Assembly: GCA_004009845.1 (NCBI GenBank)
Contig: RMBW01000017.1
Span: 124,001 to 188,000, forward strand
Direction of reading: 5' to 3'
Source: Davidsoniella eucalypti
Lineage: Eukaryota > Ascomycota > Sordariomycetes > Microascales > Ceratocystidaceae
Length of the DNA: 64,000 bases
Shown: positions 45,801 through 56,655 of the stretch, one piece after another
Numbering within the stretch: position 1 is the stretch's first letter
Layout of the letters: each line of letters begins with the position of its first letter
Translations under genes and position numbers: made by a program
Notes under the pieces: generated by a model
What the model saw: only the letters and a program-made list of their open reading frames with translations
Told to the model about the DNA's origin: nothing
The model's database searches: none

Positions 45801-47284
45801 GTTAGAAGGGTTACTATTAACGGCGACAACCAAACTCTCCCAGCCATGCAACTTTTCCTCTACAACTCTCGGAGGGGTACCTTTGAGTTCATGGTGCCTC
45901 CTCTCCCCTCTCTGTCCAAAGACGAAAAATTCCCCTTCGTTGTGGGTTTTAAGAGCGACCAGCACCTATCACCAATGTCGCTGTCCAAGGTGGGGACTCT
46001 GCTGTACAGCGCCTACCGCCCTTTCCTACTTAGTTGTGGCCACCCTTGGTCGTCTTCTCTTTGTAATCTCTAGGGTTCTTAGGGTTGTTCCATTTTGTGT
46101 TTGGCTAGTTAGATATAGATAGATACCGTGCATATGAGCCGCGTCCAATTTTATTGGGTCGCCACCGTGATCGTTACCAATTCCAATTCCCCAGCCCTTG
46201 CAACTACCATTTTAAGCCATCAGCGCAAACACGAATGTGATGATTCCTCAGCAATCTACGCTCTTTTTCTGGCCTTTTTCTGGCCTTTTTTCCTTCTAGA
46301 TGTGCCGTGTTTGTTGCCCGCGGAAACTGCCCACCATGTCTCGTAGCCAAGATTCTTTCGTTTGTTTAGGCCACTGAAACGCTGCAGGTTCATGTATCAG
46401 CGACATATGGTGGACAGTGCGGCGCAAGCCTGCGCACTTCACTATGATTCTGGCACCTGATATGACGGATGGCCCAGTCAAGCGATAGCCTAGTTGAGTG
46501 ATTGCCCAATAGATTCGCAGCTGCAAGAAATAGCCCCGCATATTATTAAGATTTTCTAAAGACTTCTTTTTCAATTGAGTAAAAACAGAAGCAAGGGTAA
46601 AAGCCAAAGCGGAAACATCACAGAAAGAAGAGAAGAAGAAGAATAAGGAAAAAAAGAAGCGACCTCACAAAAAGTTGAAGGATGCTGACCACCTCGCCCC
46701 ACAAAATTCCAACTTACTGTTGCTTGTTTTTGATCTAACATTACGTCCATATTCCATATCTGCTTTAGCTTTCGGCCGCATAGAGTAACTACCTCGCTCT
46801 AGTAGGTCCTCTTCCTCTCAATCAATCTCGCCAAAATTAACGGCAGGAACTTCCCAGAATATAGAAACTACCGTTTATGCTGCTATTTTGGACATTTCTA
46901 ATATCCCACAGCCTTCTTCGCAGCCTTGCCACTTGATTACCAACAACATCTTGTTTATCTGTTATTCTCTCGTCCTTTCATTCCATCTCTCTATATCTTC
47001 TTATTGTTGCTTAATCCCTCGCCAGACCTTACCATTTGTTGATTAGGGCTCCTTACGCCGTGCTCTTCCTCCCGCTTCCTTCTTAGCCCGTAGCGTAGCG
47101 TCTCTGTTGCTCTCTTGAGCTCTCGAGTAGAACCACAAGCATAGCCTGAATCCAGCCTACAAGTTCAGGTTCAGTCTACAAGCTTGAGGCTTGGCCAGCT
47201 CCCCGCTCGTCTAGTTCTGAATATCCGGAAACAACTCGGCTCGCCCTCTAATAAACACCAGTTTTGCATATCCTACGCTTAATC

Positions 47285-49623
47285 ATGATGCATCTACAGC
47301 AGACTCGCAAGCTGCCACGAAGCAGTTTCTCTCACAACCCGTTACTTCGGGTCTCACGGCCCGTCAGCGCCTGCTCTCGATGTGAGTTTCTTTCATGTCT
47401 GTATCTGTTCTATTCCAGCGCTAATCGAACCTTACCGGTGTCTAGGCCGCTCTGCCAAAGTCAAGGTCTGCTTTAACCGCTAAGATTGCATCTTGTACAA
47501 CGACCCGTTGATTGCTAATCGTCTCTTGACTTCCTAGTGCGATGGCAAACTCCCCGCCTGTACCGCCTGTGAAAAGGCTGGTAGAGACAGCGAGTGCTCT
47601 AGTGCCAATGACCAGTTTGCTCGCGGAAAAGAGCGCAGGTAAGCCTTTCTCTTTCTTGTGGGCGCATTTAGGGTGAGCATGTACTAACGGTTTTATAATA
47701 GTTATGTTGCCGCCTTGGAACTTCGCGTTGAGAAGCTAGAGCGCCGCTTGGCTTTTGCGCGCTCTCGCAAGGCGTCCGCCAACTTTCCGTCAGAGAACCA
47801 CGATAGTGACCGTAAGGGTTCGCTGGCTGTGATTCAAGAAGCCATGCATCGCAAGGCCGAGAGACAGCGAGAAAACTCGGACGTGAACTCGCTAGTGTCT
47901 GATTTCGGGTATCTGTAAGTCATATGCGGCAGTCTACCAGGCCATGTGGGGAATCATTCATTAACAAATAATCTTCTTTCAGGTCTGTTAACGCTACGGC
48001 ACGAGACTTTGAGTTTAACGCTACAAATATGACCTTTGCCAGATTAGTCTTGGCTGCAGCAACTAACGAGTTCGTTAACCCACCGAGCGACACCGACATG
48101 CCGTCTAAAGAGACAATCACGTCTTGTTTACAGTTCTATCTAGACAATGTGTTCTGTCTATTTCCCTGCTTCAACGATACTATTATTTGGGACACATTGG
48201 AAGACCTTTCTGACAATGACGGCCGTATCATTAAGGATATTGACTGCTTCATCTTCTGGATTGCCCTCGCCATCGGCGCCACATCTCAGAGTCGCCAGAA
48301 CAAAGATCAATTCTACAATATGGGTGTCGACTATGTTGCTCGCGCACTCCCATATGCCGACAAGGCCATGATGCCCGGATACGTTGGCCAGATTCAGTCT
48401 TTAGTTCTGTTGACACAATATGCCATGCTTGATCCCACGCATTTTGATGCCTGGCACCTAATCGGGTTTGCATCACGAGCGGCTATTGATCTGGGCTATC
48501 ATCAAGATCCTGCACAGACGCTTCCTGGTGAGAAAGAGAAGTTGGCGCTCCGGAGACGCATATTTTATTGCGTATACTCTCTAGACAGGTATGTTTCGGT
48601 CTTCCCTTGCAAGATATCAAGTCGCACTAACTCATGATTTTCAAATACTATAGAGCCATCAGCATGGTTCATGCCCGTGCGTCCTCTTTCACTGACGACG
48701 CCATTAATGTTGCCATCCCCAAGGCTGTTGCCCCTAAGCCGGACCAGCCACCTGCTGCCAACAATGGAGCGCCGCCGACCGGTCCTCCACCGGCACCGCT
48801 CATCCAGCCTGCCCAGTATCTTTTCAGATTACGGCAGTCCCAGTCGCAGTGGTACCAAGCTCTATTCCAATCTGACAGCCAGGACCTTCTGGATCCTCCT
48901 TCGTTCATTTGGAAGATGTGCGCGGATATGAAAGAATGGAGCACTGATCTTCCCAAAGCACAGCCACAGTACATTGCCGAACTTTTCGACTTGGAACTCC
49001 GGTATAGTTATGTCTATTGCATTGCTCCGTCAGCTCGTGCGCCGCAGATAACGGACTACGGCCGCGTACTGATATTCGAGCATACTACGGCATACCTGGA
49101 GACTATCCATCGGGTTTCAAAGGCGCCTAATAACTCTTCGTTCTATACCTATCACGATGCGCTCAAGGTCTACTTCATGGCCAGTCAATTCTTAGCGGTT
49201 CTCCGTGGCGCCGAGGATATGCTGCTCATGGGAGCGCCAGTGTCAGTGCCTCAAGTCAATCCTGGATGCCCACCGCCTCTACCATTGCCATCTCGCGTGT
49301 ATCTTCGTGGTAAAGATGAGGAGAATCTTGACCGCAGTCTCCGAGTACTCCAGCTCATCGTCGAAACGCTACAGATGTTTGGCCAAAGATGGAGCGACGC
49401 CAACGCACTCAAGAGCAATTTCCAAATGATCTCTCACGATGTGATAGCAAGACTCCAAGTCAAGCAGCAGATGAGGGATTCAGCTCGTATGCAAGAGCAA
49501 CAAGGTCCCAATGCTGGTCAGCAAGGTGGGCAAGATCTGGGACGTCAAGATCAGAAGCTGTCACCCCCAAAATGGGTGGGTGTCAACGTTTCTCAAATGA
49601 TGCACGGGGGTCCATCACAGTAG
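47285..49623 (+). CDS. Zn2Cys6 transcription factor with fungal-specific TF domain
   Basis: Six exons (47285-47381, 47446-47465, 47538-47638, 47702-47914, 47983-48588, 48654-49623) give 668 residues. The second exon is only 20 nt. The zinc cluster near residue 30 is rebuilt only by splicing three exons: ACSRC|RSAKVK|CDGKLPACTACEKAGRDSEC, with CX2CX6CX6CX2CX8C spacing. The donor after KVK is GTCTGC, a weak site; the others are standard. The region after the cluster (GKERSYVAALELRVEKLERRL) is a linker and coiled coil. The middle-homology domain (PF04082) is evident from LQFYLDNVFCLFPCFND to LVLLTQYAMLDPTHFDAWHLIGFASRAAIDLGYHQ. The gene probably encodes a nuclear regulator; its targets are not inferable. 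It is convergent with the carbonic anhydrase gene, 186 bp apart. The proximal ATG of the ATGATG pair was taken as start. Confidence 0.88.
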
Positions 49624-49809
49624 CTATAGCATAGGATATCTATCAGGATATGCAGATTACGGTGTTGGTCAATGATTTTTGTTCTTTTTTTTCTCTTCAT
49701 TCTTACAACTATTGTCACTTTTTCATTAGACTCGAGAGAGTTACCCATATCATATTCGTCATATATTGCACGCAATTAAATCAATACCATCTAAACAAAC
49801 GATGGCGAC

Positions 49810-50421
49810 CTAGTCACCTAAAACCCGTCCAACCAATCCTGTCTTGACATCGTAGACCCAGCCACTAACCGTCACTGTGGAAGGTACCGAGTTTCTCAAA
49901 AACACAACGTCCTTTTGTACGGCTGTATACTCCTCTGGAAATGGGATAAATTTGATATGAAGGGAATCAAGTTTAGCTGTTGCATTCTGGACGAGACGGT
50001 CCTGGGAAGTATCACATAAATCGTTATTTTCAAAGGTCACCATGCCACAGTCGGTATGTTTAACTAGCAAGATCTCAGTTGTACCAAGTAGTTGCTCTGA
50101 GATCAGGATACTTCGTAGAGCGTCTTTTGCAGATCCACCAGCCTAGAGGGGGGTGAGAGTTAGAGAAAGGCATATAGAAGAGCCACTTTCTGCAAAGTTC
50201 CAGATGTCACGAAGACATCGTTGTATATGAAGACATACATTGCGGATCACATGAGCGTCACCTAGGGCAACCCCAAAAGCTGCTGCTGGATCGATTCGGG
50301 CGTCCATACAGGTCACGATGATATAATGCTTTGCGGGCGGTAGACCGAGGTCGCCTTGAGTGAAGGAGGCGGCATATCTGATGTTGGCCCGGACGAAGGA
50401 ATCCTGCCGCTCAGTTATCAT
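49810..50421 (-). CDS. Small beta-class carbonic anhydrase
   Basis: Two exons (50421-50239 and 50142-49810), joined in phase 0 across a 96-bp intron (GTATGT donor, CTCTAG acceptor), give 171 residues. The zinc site of the beta class is complete: C38 and D40 with R42 in CMDARIDP, then H90 and C93 in HTDCGM. The length is shorter than the classic 220-250-residue enzymes and fits the compact fungal subgroup. By homology it interconverts CO2 and bicarbonate. No mitochondrial targeting sequence is obvious, so it is probably cytosolic. The start ATG gives the usual short helical N-terminus (MITERQDSFVRANIRYAA). Confidence 0.88.
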
Positions 50422-53225
50422 CGTAAAGGTTAAAGATGGAAAAAGTTGATATGTAGTTTTTCTTCGGTATTCTTCAGAAGATTCGATATTAACAAGTTCT
50501 TTTCTAGCTATTTATACATAAAGGGTAATATATATGTCACATGATTGGGAATCATCAAGAATTAGCACAATTAGCTTAAATGACCTCATATCTTGCCTTC
50601 CTCGTGGTTGGTCACATTTATATCTTTAGTCTATGTCTTCTAGTGTTTACGTGTGGCCATTTTGCGTGATGTGATAGCATATCTGACAACATTTTTTTTT
50701 TCCCTCGCCGGTGTCGATCAGAGAACGAGGGCATTTTGAGAAATTTGTTCTAGGCCGTGGAAGACAAATATAGCTTAAAAAGCATGGTTATGAATACGGC
50801 GATAGAACAAGGGCTATGGTTTTGATGCTAGCTTGTTTGCGATCGCCTACGTCATTATTGTCAGTCATGTACGTTTAAGACAACATCATGGAAGACTAGT
50901 GTACATACTTGGTCCGATTTCGTCGTCTAATATATCTTTTGCATTGCTCGTTTCTGTTTTCTGTGTTTCGTGTTTTTCTTTTGCAACTTTCCAGACGTCT
51001 ATTAGGAAGGGTTTTCGAGGGCCATTAGGGTCCCTCGACGTCTAACGATCCACTAGGGTTGGACTCACGTGATCCACATAAAGACGTAAAATAATCAATA
51101 GATAAATTAAGACCTTCTACTTTTCTTCAAAGCCTTATCCTGCTTACTTTTGATGTTCTAAAAGACGTCTCATTTTCTCGTACATCTCAAGGATTCTTCC
51201 GACCCCAACAAATGCCAGGGTATGCCGATCATGTAGTCAGAATAAGCACACCAATCCTAGTTCCGTCGTAATCCAGGGGATCGAGCTTTCCAGATAATAT
51301 GTATGGCTATTTGCTAATATTCAGTAAGTTGAATTCCGATCCGAACCGGCTCTAGATTCCAGGATAAGAGCCAGCAGACTAAAAGAGGACAAGGCAAGGG
51401 GCTGGTTTGGAAAGCATAAACTATATTGAAAAGTCTAATTCTGGCTGCCTGATGTACCAATTCTCGCGACATGTTACTTTCTCTTGCCTGAAATGGTAAC
51501 ATTCGAGCTACGAGAAGACAGCGAGAAAAAAAAGAATTGCAACCATATCATGTCATATTGCTGAAATGTAGTCATAAGAAACGAAAGAGAGATAGAGCAT
51601 GGTTCCAGAAATATGCAAAACTGTTGCAAACGCCACGAACTGCTGGGCTGTGCAACACAGAAATAGACAGAACAATACATCTGCCTAGATAGACAGAGAC
51701 AGACACATGTAGAGTCACCGCAAGAAGCTGCAACAAGTGACCGGGAAAGTGGGAGGGGGCAGACAGCAAATGGCCAGGCAAACTATATCAGGGCTATTTT
51801 TATCAGGGAGTTCATGATGTGGAGGTGCCAAGATATTGGAAATAAGTTTATTCAGTGAATTGTCAGCAGACGTAAAGAACAAGGCAGAATAATGCGAAGG
51901 GAAAGCAAAAGTGAAACTTGTATGAGGAAAGACGCAGTGGATGTGACGATCACAGATTACCCTATCATCGCTACCAACATGGTGACTAGACAACTACAGA
52001 CTTTGCTTCGAAGCATCGTTCTAAAGCGTTTCTCATACTCCAGCAATAGAAGCTTCTTCGGCCACACGTTAATGATCAAGTTCCGTAGAAGCCGGGTCTC
52101 TCGGCTGACAATACAACATAAACACAGATTCCGCCTGATCAACAAAGACGCAGATAACAAAGGGCATCGAAAGATCCTATCCAAGATCCCAACAGACGAG
52201 CCCCTAGGCAACAGCATAAAAGCAAGCAGCTGCAATGCCAGCGTGCACAAGGCGAAGCGAGAGGGACACCAATACTTTGTGATGCTTAGTCAACTCCCCA
52301 GCCGGCCCTTGATTGTATCTATCTGCTGTCTACTCGTACATCGTAGATAAGAACAGAAAACTCTCCGTCTTCGGCTTATACATATCTATCGATGTGTATG
52401 AAAAGACTGATAAACGAGTTCGCCAGCCTCCTGCTAAGAAAAAAAAGTACTGGCACAAAACCGCGCTTCTGAAGTTGTCGCCAGGCCACTATAGAAAGAG
52501 GGAATTCCATAGAAATTCGAATGCCTAGTCGTAAGCCGGGCAAACTCTGGGCCAAAACCGGGCGAAGAAAACGCAGCCGGATGGCGTTATAGATGCAAAG
52601 GCCTCTCTAGAAGAGCCTCTGGGGGCTGATATCACAGGATATAATGCAATTATGGCTGACACTCATCGATGCGGCTCGGATATTAACTTGACAGAACGAC
52701 GAGAAATCAGGGCATCGAGGAGTAAACAGCCTCGCAAAATCAAATGCTGACTGGTCGGAGAGTTGCTTTGTGGTGATGAAACACAAGGACAAGGGGGTGC
52801 TGTGCCATTTTTCTGTGTCCTGAGAGCCCGTCCAGGCATCTGCTTCAGATTGGAGACAATCTACTAAAGCAATAGTAGGAATAGGTAGAATATAGAGTTG
52901 TAGTACTAAAGCATGGGTGGCAGTGCTACTTTGCTCGGTACACTCCAAAATATAAGACGTACCGAACGGTTTTTGTTCCTGTAAGAGGCCCTGGCTACCA
53001 TATGACTTGGCCAAGAATATACGAGAATCCCTTGACGTGAGCCGTCACAGGCCAAGCCAGAGGTAGTATATAAAGACTCGGGCCACGGCCGCTTCCCATC
53101 GGATTGTCTTGTCTCTTCTGTATCATCCATCGCTGATCTCGACACACTCATCTCTACTTCTAGCTTCACTCTCTTCAACTACTCACTCCTATCTTTTCTT
53201 CTTGAACCTCCAGTCTCTCTTCATC
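50422..53225. other. Intergenic region, 2.8 kb
   Basis: No gene is supported. The longest frame (51892-52350, plus) is basic and without recognisable motifs. The final 200 bases form the promoter and leader of the GPI-protein gene. Confidence 0.55.
53067..53074 (+). promoter_or_regulatory. TATA box of the GPI-protein gene
   Basis: TATATAAA stands 152 bp before the start codon and is followed by a CT-rich leader. The position and perfect consensus fit a strongly expressed surface-protein gene. Confidence 0.6.
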
Positions 53226-53909
53226 ATGCACTTCTCCTCGTCTTCCGCCCTCCTGGCCTTTGCCGTCTCGGCTTCGGCCATTGCCGCCCCGCACCCCATG
53301 GTGACTCCGGCGCCTGTGCTTCGCCGCGACGTCTTCGATGCTCTCCAAAGCGCCATCGACGGTGCCGAGTCCATCTATGACACTGCCGAGGGCATCATCT
53401 CCGACGTGTCGACCGCCCTCGAAAGCTTCACTATCTCTGGCTATTCCGACGTCCAGCAGGCGTCTGTCTGTATCTCGCTGGCGTCCCGCATCGTCGACTC
53501 TGACCCCCCGAAGGCTAGCGATGACCTCGAGAGCGCTCTGGCTTCGGTTGTTGTGACTGCTACCGACAAATGCCTGGCTGGTTCCATTCCCAGCTCGCTG
53601 TCGTCTCAGTACAGCTCGTACGAGAGCGTCTACGTTTCCTGGTACAGCAGCATCGAGCCTCTGGCTCTGTCCTACCAGGCTAGCTGCCCTACCGTCGACG
53701 GCATCACCATTGCCGCTCTGTCGCCCTGCTCGACGGTATTCACCGCCACGGCTACTACCAGCACTTACAGCTCGCAAGGCACTGGCTCTTCGAGCAGCGG
53801 CAACGGCTCTACTGTTGCGTCTGGCGCGTCCAATGTCGTCGGCGGTGGCCTCGGCCTCGGCATGGCTGCTGCCGTGGCTGGTCTGGCCGGTGCCGTGGCT
53901 CTGCTATAG
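53226..53909 (+). CDS. GPI-anchored secreted/cell-surface protein
   Basis: An intronless gene of 227 residues. Residues 1-20 (MHFSSSSALLAFAVSASAIA) form a signal peptide, followed by a Lys/Arg-like site (LRR). The C-terminus has a Ser/Gly-rich linker and a hydrophobic tail (GLGLGMAAAVAGLAGAVALL) after small residues, as expected for GPI attachment. The middle contains four cysteines (two near VCISL and DKCLAG, two near SCPTV and SPCST) that could pair, and many serines likely to be O-glycosylated. No enzymatic motif was found. The gene has very high GC and strong codon bias, with a TATA box close upstream, so high expression is likely. The role is probably cell wall or adhesion, by analogy only. 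The MHF start was preferred over upstream frame extension because it gives the signal peptide at once. Confidence 0.82.
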   Translation: MHFSSSSALLAFAVSASAIAAPHPMVTPAPVLRRDVFDALQSAIDGAESIYDTAEGIISDVSTALESFTISGYSDVQQASVCISLASRIVDSDPPKASDDLESALASVVVTATDKCLAGSIPSSLSSQYSSYESVYVSWYSSIEPLALSYQASCPTVDGITIAALSPCSTVFTATATTSTYSSQGTGSSSSGNGSTVASGASNVVGGGLGLGMAAAVAGLAGAVALL

Positions 53910-54515
53910 ACTTATATACAGACAGACTCTCCTCTTGCTAGATGTGCTTCTTTGGCATGACACACAATGCTCACTATCTCACCATCTCACAGCAGGCACT
54001 CTGTTGAGTACTGCATGTAACTAACGACGGTCTTTCTTTTCTTGTTTGTCTTCTCTTTCCTTCTCTTCTCTTCTTTTCATTGGGTCCCTGGGTCGGCGAC
54101 TTCTAGGGCGTTGATTTGCACTTTTTTACTTTACTATCTGCTTTAGAAATAAACCGCTATTCTCTCCTACTTCTGCTTCTATTGCATGTACACAATGACT
54201 CTGTAACGCTGTAGCAATATGTCTGTGTCAAGATGGCCCCTGTCATATAAGAAACCCCAGTTTGGCCTTTGATGCTGCGCTGCCAAGCGAGGATTGGGTT
54301 TTAGCTTATTATCCTATTATATTAGCGTAGCTCCTGCAAAGATTGGACGTGTTTCACAGTCACTTTGAGTTACTGCGAAATTCCGCTGCATCGTGCTGTA
54401 TATTGTGATGTGCGCTATGCTATGCTCTCCACGCCGGGAGAATTGCCAATAACAAGAGGCCTCCGCCCGTTTAAGGCGTTGATCTTCTTTCCTAGCTTTT
54501 GCTCTACCTATAAGA
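53910..54515. other. Convergent intergenic region, 0.6 kb
   Basis: This lies between the 3' ends of the GPI-protein gene and the SGNH-like gene. It contains CT-rich and T-rich stretches that fit 3' untranslated sequence. Nothing else was seen. Confidence 0.6.
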
Positions 54516-55682
54516 CTATCGAGTCATCATAACAGCTACTACTACTAACATGGCTACCCCGACGTTTCTCGCGTCGTAGCCTCGGCCAATTCGAGCACTG
54601 GACTCAAGCCCGTCTGTCGATGACGGCGTTGGCTGTCTAGTTCCCGTCAGGACCGTTGTTTCTGGCGTTTCGTAGCCCGTGATTTGTGCTGTTGTTGAAT
54701 TCCATGTCGCACTTGGAACTGACGAGATTGACGCGGTGCTGGAAACCAAAGTCCATTCTCGTGTAGTTGCCATGGCTGTGTTGCTAGAGCCTATACTTGA
54801 AGGTGGAGATGCAGACGAGAACGTATACGTGATCAACGCACTCGTCATAGTAGAAGAAACGCTCCCATCGACCAATAGAGGCTCTTCCAACCATCCTCGA
54901 CTCGCCGCCTCGCGTAAAGCCCTGACAATCTCCGTTGCAATCGTTGCATATCCGCGCTGTGACGGCCAGATGCCATCTCCCGACACATCACCGAATGCTG
55001 TGCTTAGATTACTATAGACATCAGCGAGAACTAGTTTGCGAGACAGCGCCTGTTGTTCCTGCACTAGCGCCGCCAACTCTTTGTTTGCCAGCACGATGCG
55101 GTCATTAACCTCCGAGTCCAAGGCTGGCGGGAGCGAAAGCAGTATCGTCGTTGTGCGGGGAGTCCGCCATGTAGCCTTGACTAAGTCGCGCATGCCGTCC
55201 TTGAACTCAACCAGGTTCTCCGCCGCATCGCCAAATACCACGTCTTCAGTACCAGTAGCAATGATGACAAGGTTGGGCTTTGCCGAGGCTTCCAAGAAGG
55301 TTTGATTGAAGACGGCGTCGAGGCTACTGTTGGGCATCGCTTGGACAATGTTGTTAGCCATGGACCCGGCACCGGCAACTGTACCGACATAGGTCATGTT
55401 GGTATTGCCCTCAACGGAGAGAAGCGAGCGGAGAGTAGAGCGGAAGCCGGTTCCGACTTGGGGACTCGTTTGGCCCCAGCCAAGACCACCGCCGATAACC
55501 ATCACGCGTAGAGGCACATTGCCACCGATGGACACTGTTTCGGGAGCTAAGACGCCGGCTGATCCGTTAACTATAGAATCTGAGCTTGTATTCAGAGATC
55601 TAGGTCCATTACTTCGGGTGTCATTGAACTTACTGGGCAAGACAAAAAGAGCCAAACTGTGAAGTAGGTGTTTGATCAGCAT
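54516..55682 (-). CDS. SGNH/GDSL-hydrolase-like surface protein with degenerate catalytic motifs
   Basis: The ATG at 55682 was chosen because it starts a signal-like stretch (MLIKHLLHSLALFVLP); the frame extends further upstream but with poor protein character. A perfect GTAAGT donor and TATAG acceptor mark a possible 63-bp in-frame intron, 55633-55571, giving 367 residues if spliced and 388 if retained. The fold signature is recognisable, but catalytic residues are missing: block I reads VMVIGGGLGWG (64-67) instead of GDSx, block III GTED (144-147) instead of GxND, and block V DGIWPSQRGYA (236-) instead of DGxHP. The aspartate of block V remains, while the serine and histidine are replaced. 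The tail after a Ser/Thr-rich linker is hydrophobic (VGVAMLVVVAVMM), suggesting a GPI or membrane anchor. It is likely a pseudo-enzyme exposed at the cell surface. Confidence 0.7.
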   Translation of the reverse strand: MLIKHLLHSLALFVLPSKFNDTRSNGPRSLNTSSDSIVNGSAGVLAPETVSIGGNVPLRVMVIGGGLGWGQTSPQVGTGFRSTLRSLLSVEGNTNMTYVGTVAGAGSMANNIVQAMPNSSLDAVFNQTFLEASAKPNLVIIATGTEDVVFGDAAENLVEFKDGMRDLVKATWRTPRTTTILLSLPPALDSEVNDRIVLANKELAALVQEQQALSRKLVLADVYSNLSTAFGDVSGDGIWPSQRGYATIATEIVRALREAASRGWLEEPLLVDGSVSSTMTSALITYTFSSASPPSSIGSSNTAMATTREWTLVSSTASISSVPSATWNSTTAQITGYETPETTVLTGTRQPTPSSTDGLESSARIGRGYDARNVGVAMLVVVAVMMTR

Positions 55683-56655
55683 ATTGACTATTCGTGATAG
55701 TACCGACAACTGTAGTAAGAGGATATGAGACTTCCACAAGAGTTCTATGGTCTTGAATTTGCCTATGTATGAAAGCAAGATAGTGATGATGACTTTATTG
55801 ATTAGTACCGAGATCCAAGGCTCAATGACTGATTGACTCACTGGCTGACTAACTATAAGCCAAAGCGTAGCTGATATCACGATGGGATGAAGTCAATTTT
55901 CAGATGAGATTGTATTGAAATCAAACTTCAAAAGCCTCTCGGACTTAGTAGACGAAAATTTGCAGTATCTAATGTTTCTGAGGACTTCATGTCGTGTGAC
56001 CGTCTCTTCGGCTTCACTTGATTCTTTCGTGCGGATGTTACTATGGTTTCTGTGGTACATGATATATGTTCAAGTATTAGATTCAATCAACGGGACTCTC
56101 TCCAAAGCCGCTTGATGTGGCCAACTATCTCGATGTAGCGCAGGCTATTGTAAGTCGCTATAGACGTTGAATCCAGTGTTCAGTGGACTAACTCAACATA
56201 CCACTAGCAAGCTCATGAAAGAAGTCTATAGTACCAACTACCGTGGCATAATATCTAGTTTCTTCATACAATAGCTTAGTCAGGGTTAATAAGAGGTCAA
56301 TAAAGCTATGTACGGTCTAGATCATTTTGTGACCGGTTTGGCGTGTAAGTCGGCTATATCCAGAAAATCCAGAAAATCCAGAAAAGGCAGGATCACTACC
56401 AAAATAAGCGATAGAAACTACCTTGCCCGACTGTGTGTCCCCACTTATGCCCACCGTTCTAACCGCTAATGCCGCTTTATTTTGCCTGCTTTGGCGGGGC
56501 AAGGCTGAACAGATAGCCAAAGTCCAAAACAACATAGCCAACCCACTATCACAGCCTTGCATGCTTGGTAACTGTTCAAGTCACAATCTTCATCTGTTCC
56601 GACCGGCTTCCATCCACCTGACTCGATCGGGAACTTGTCGAAAACGCTTCGCATC
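55683..56655. other. Divergent intergenic region, 1 kb
   Basis: It separates the SGNH-like gene and the SET/MYND gene. It holds a 9-bp tandem repeat (TCCAGAAAA, three units, 56359-56385). No other element was recognised. Confidence 0.55.
56359..56385 (+). repeat. 9-bp tandem repeat TCCAGAAAA x3
   Basis: Three perfect, contiguous 9-bp units about 270 bp upstream of the SET/MYND gene. Confidence 0.85.

Larger units (their letters stand above)
41967..47284. other. Long intergenic region between two divergent Zn2Cys6 genes, 5.3 kb
   Basis: No gene is supported. Small repeats include AAAAAT-type units (42609-42632), an ACCATT-type repeat (42826-42864) and telomere-like words at 45796-45813 and about 46070-46090. 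The frame at 45789-46073 has somewhat protein-like composition but no recognised motif. The terminal parts presumably hold long leaders and promoters of both regulator genes; the 46.9-47.28 kb stretch is CT-rich like a 5' leader. Confidence 0.5.

Noticed and set aside
45789..46073. 94-codon frame with protein-like look
   Set aside because: The composition is plausible, but there is no motif, splice partner or relative that I can name, so it is not annotated as a gene.
51892..52350. 152-codon plus-strand frame
   Set aside because: Basic composition, no motif, AT-rich spacer; not distinguishable from chance.
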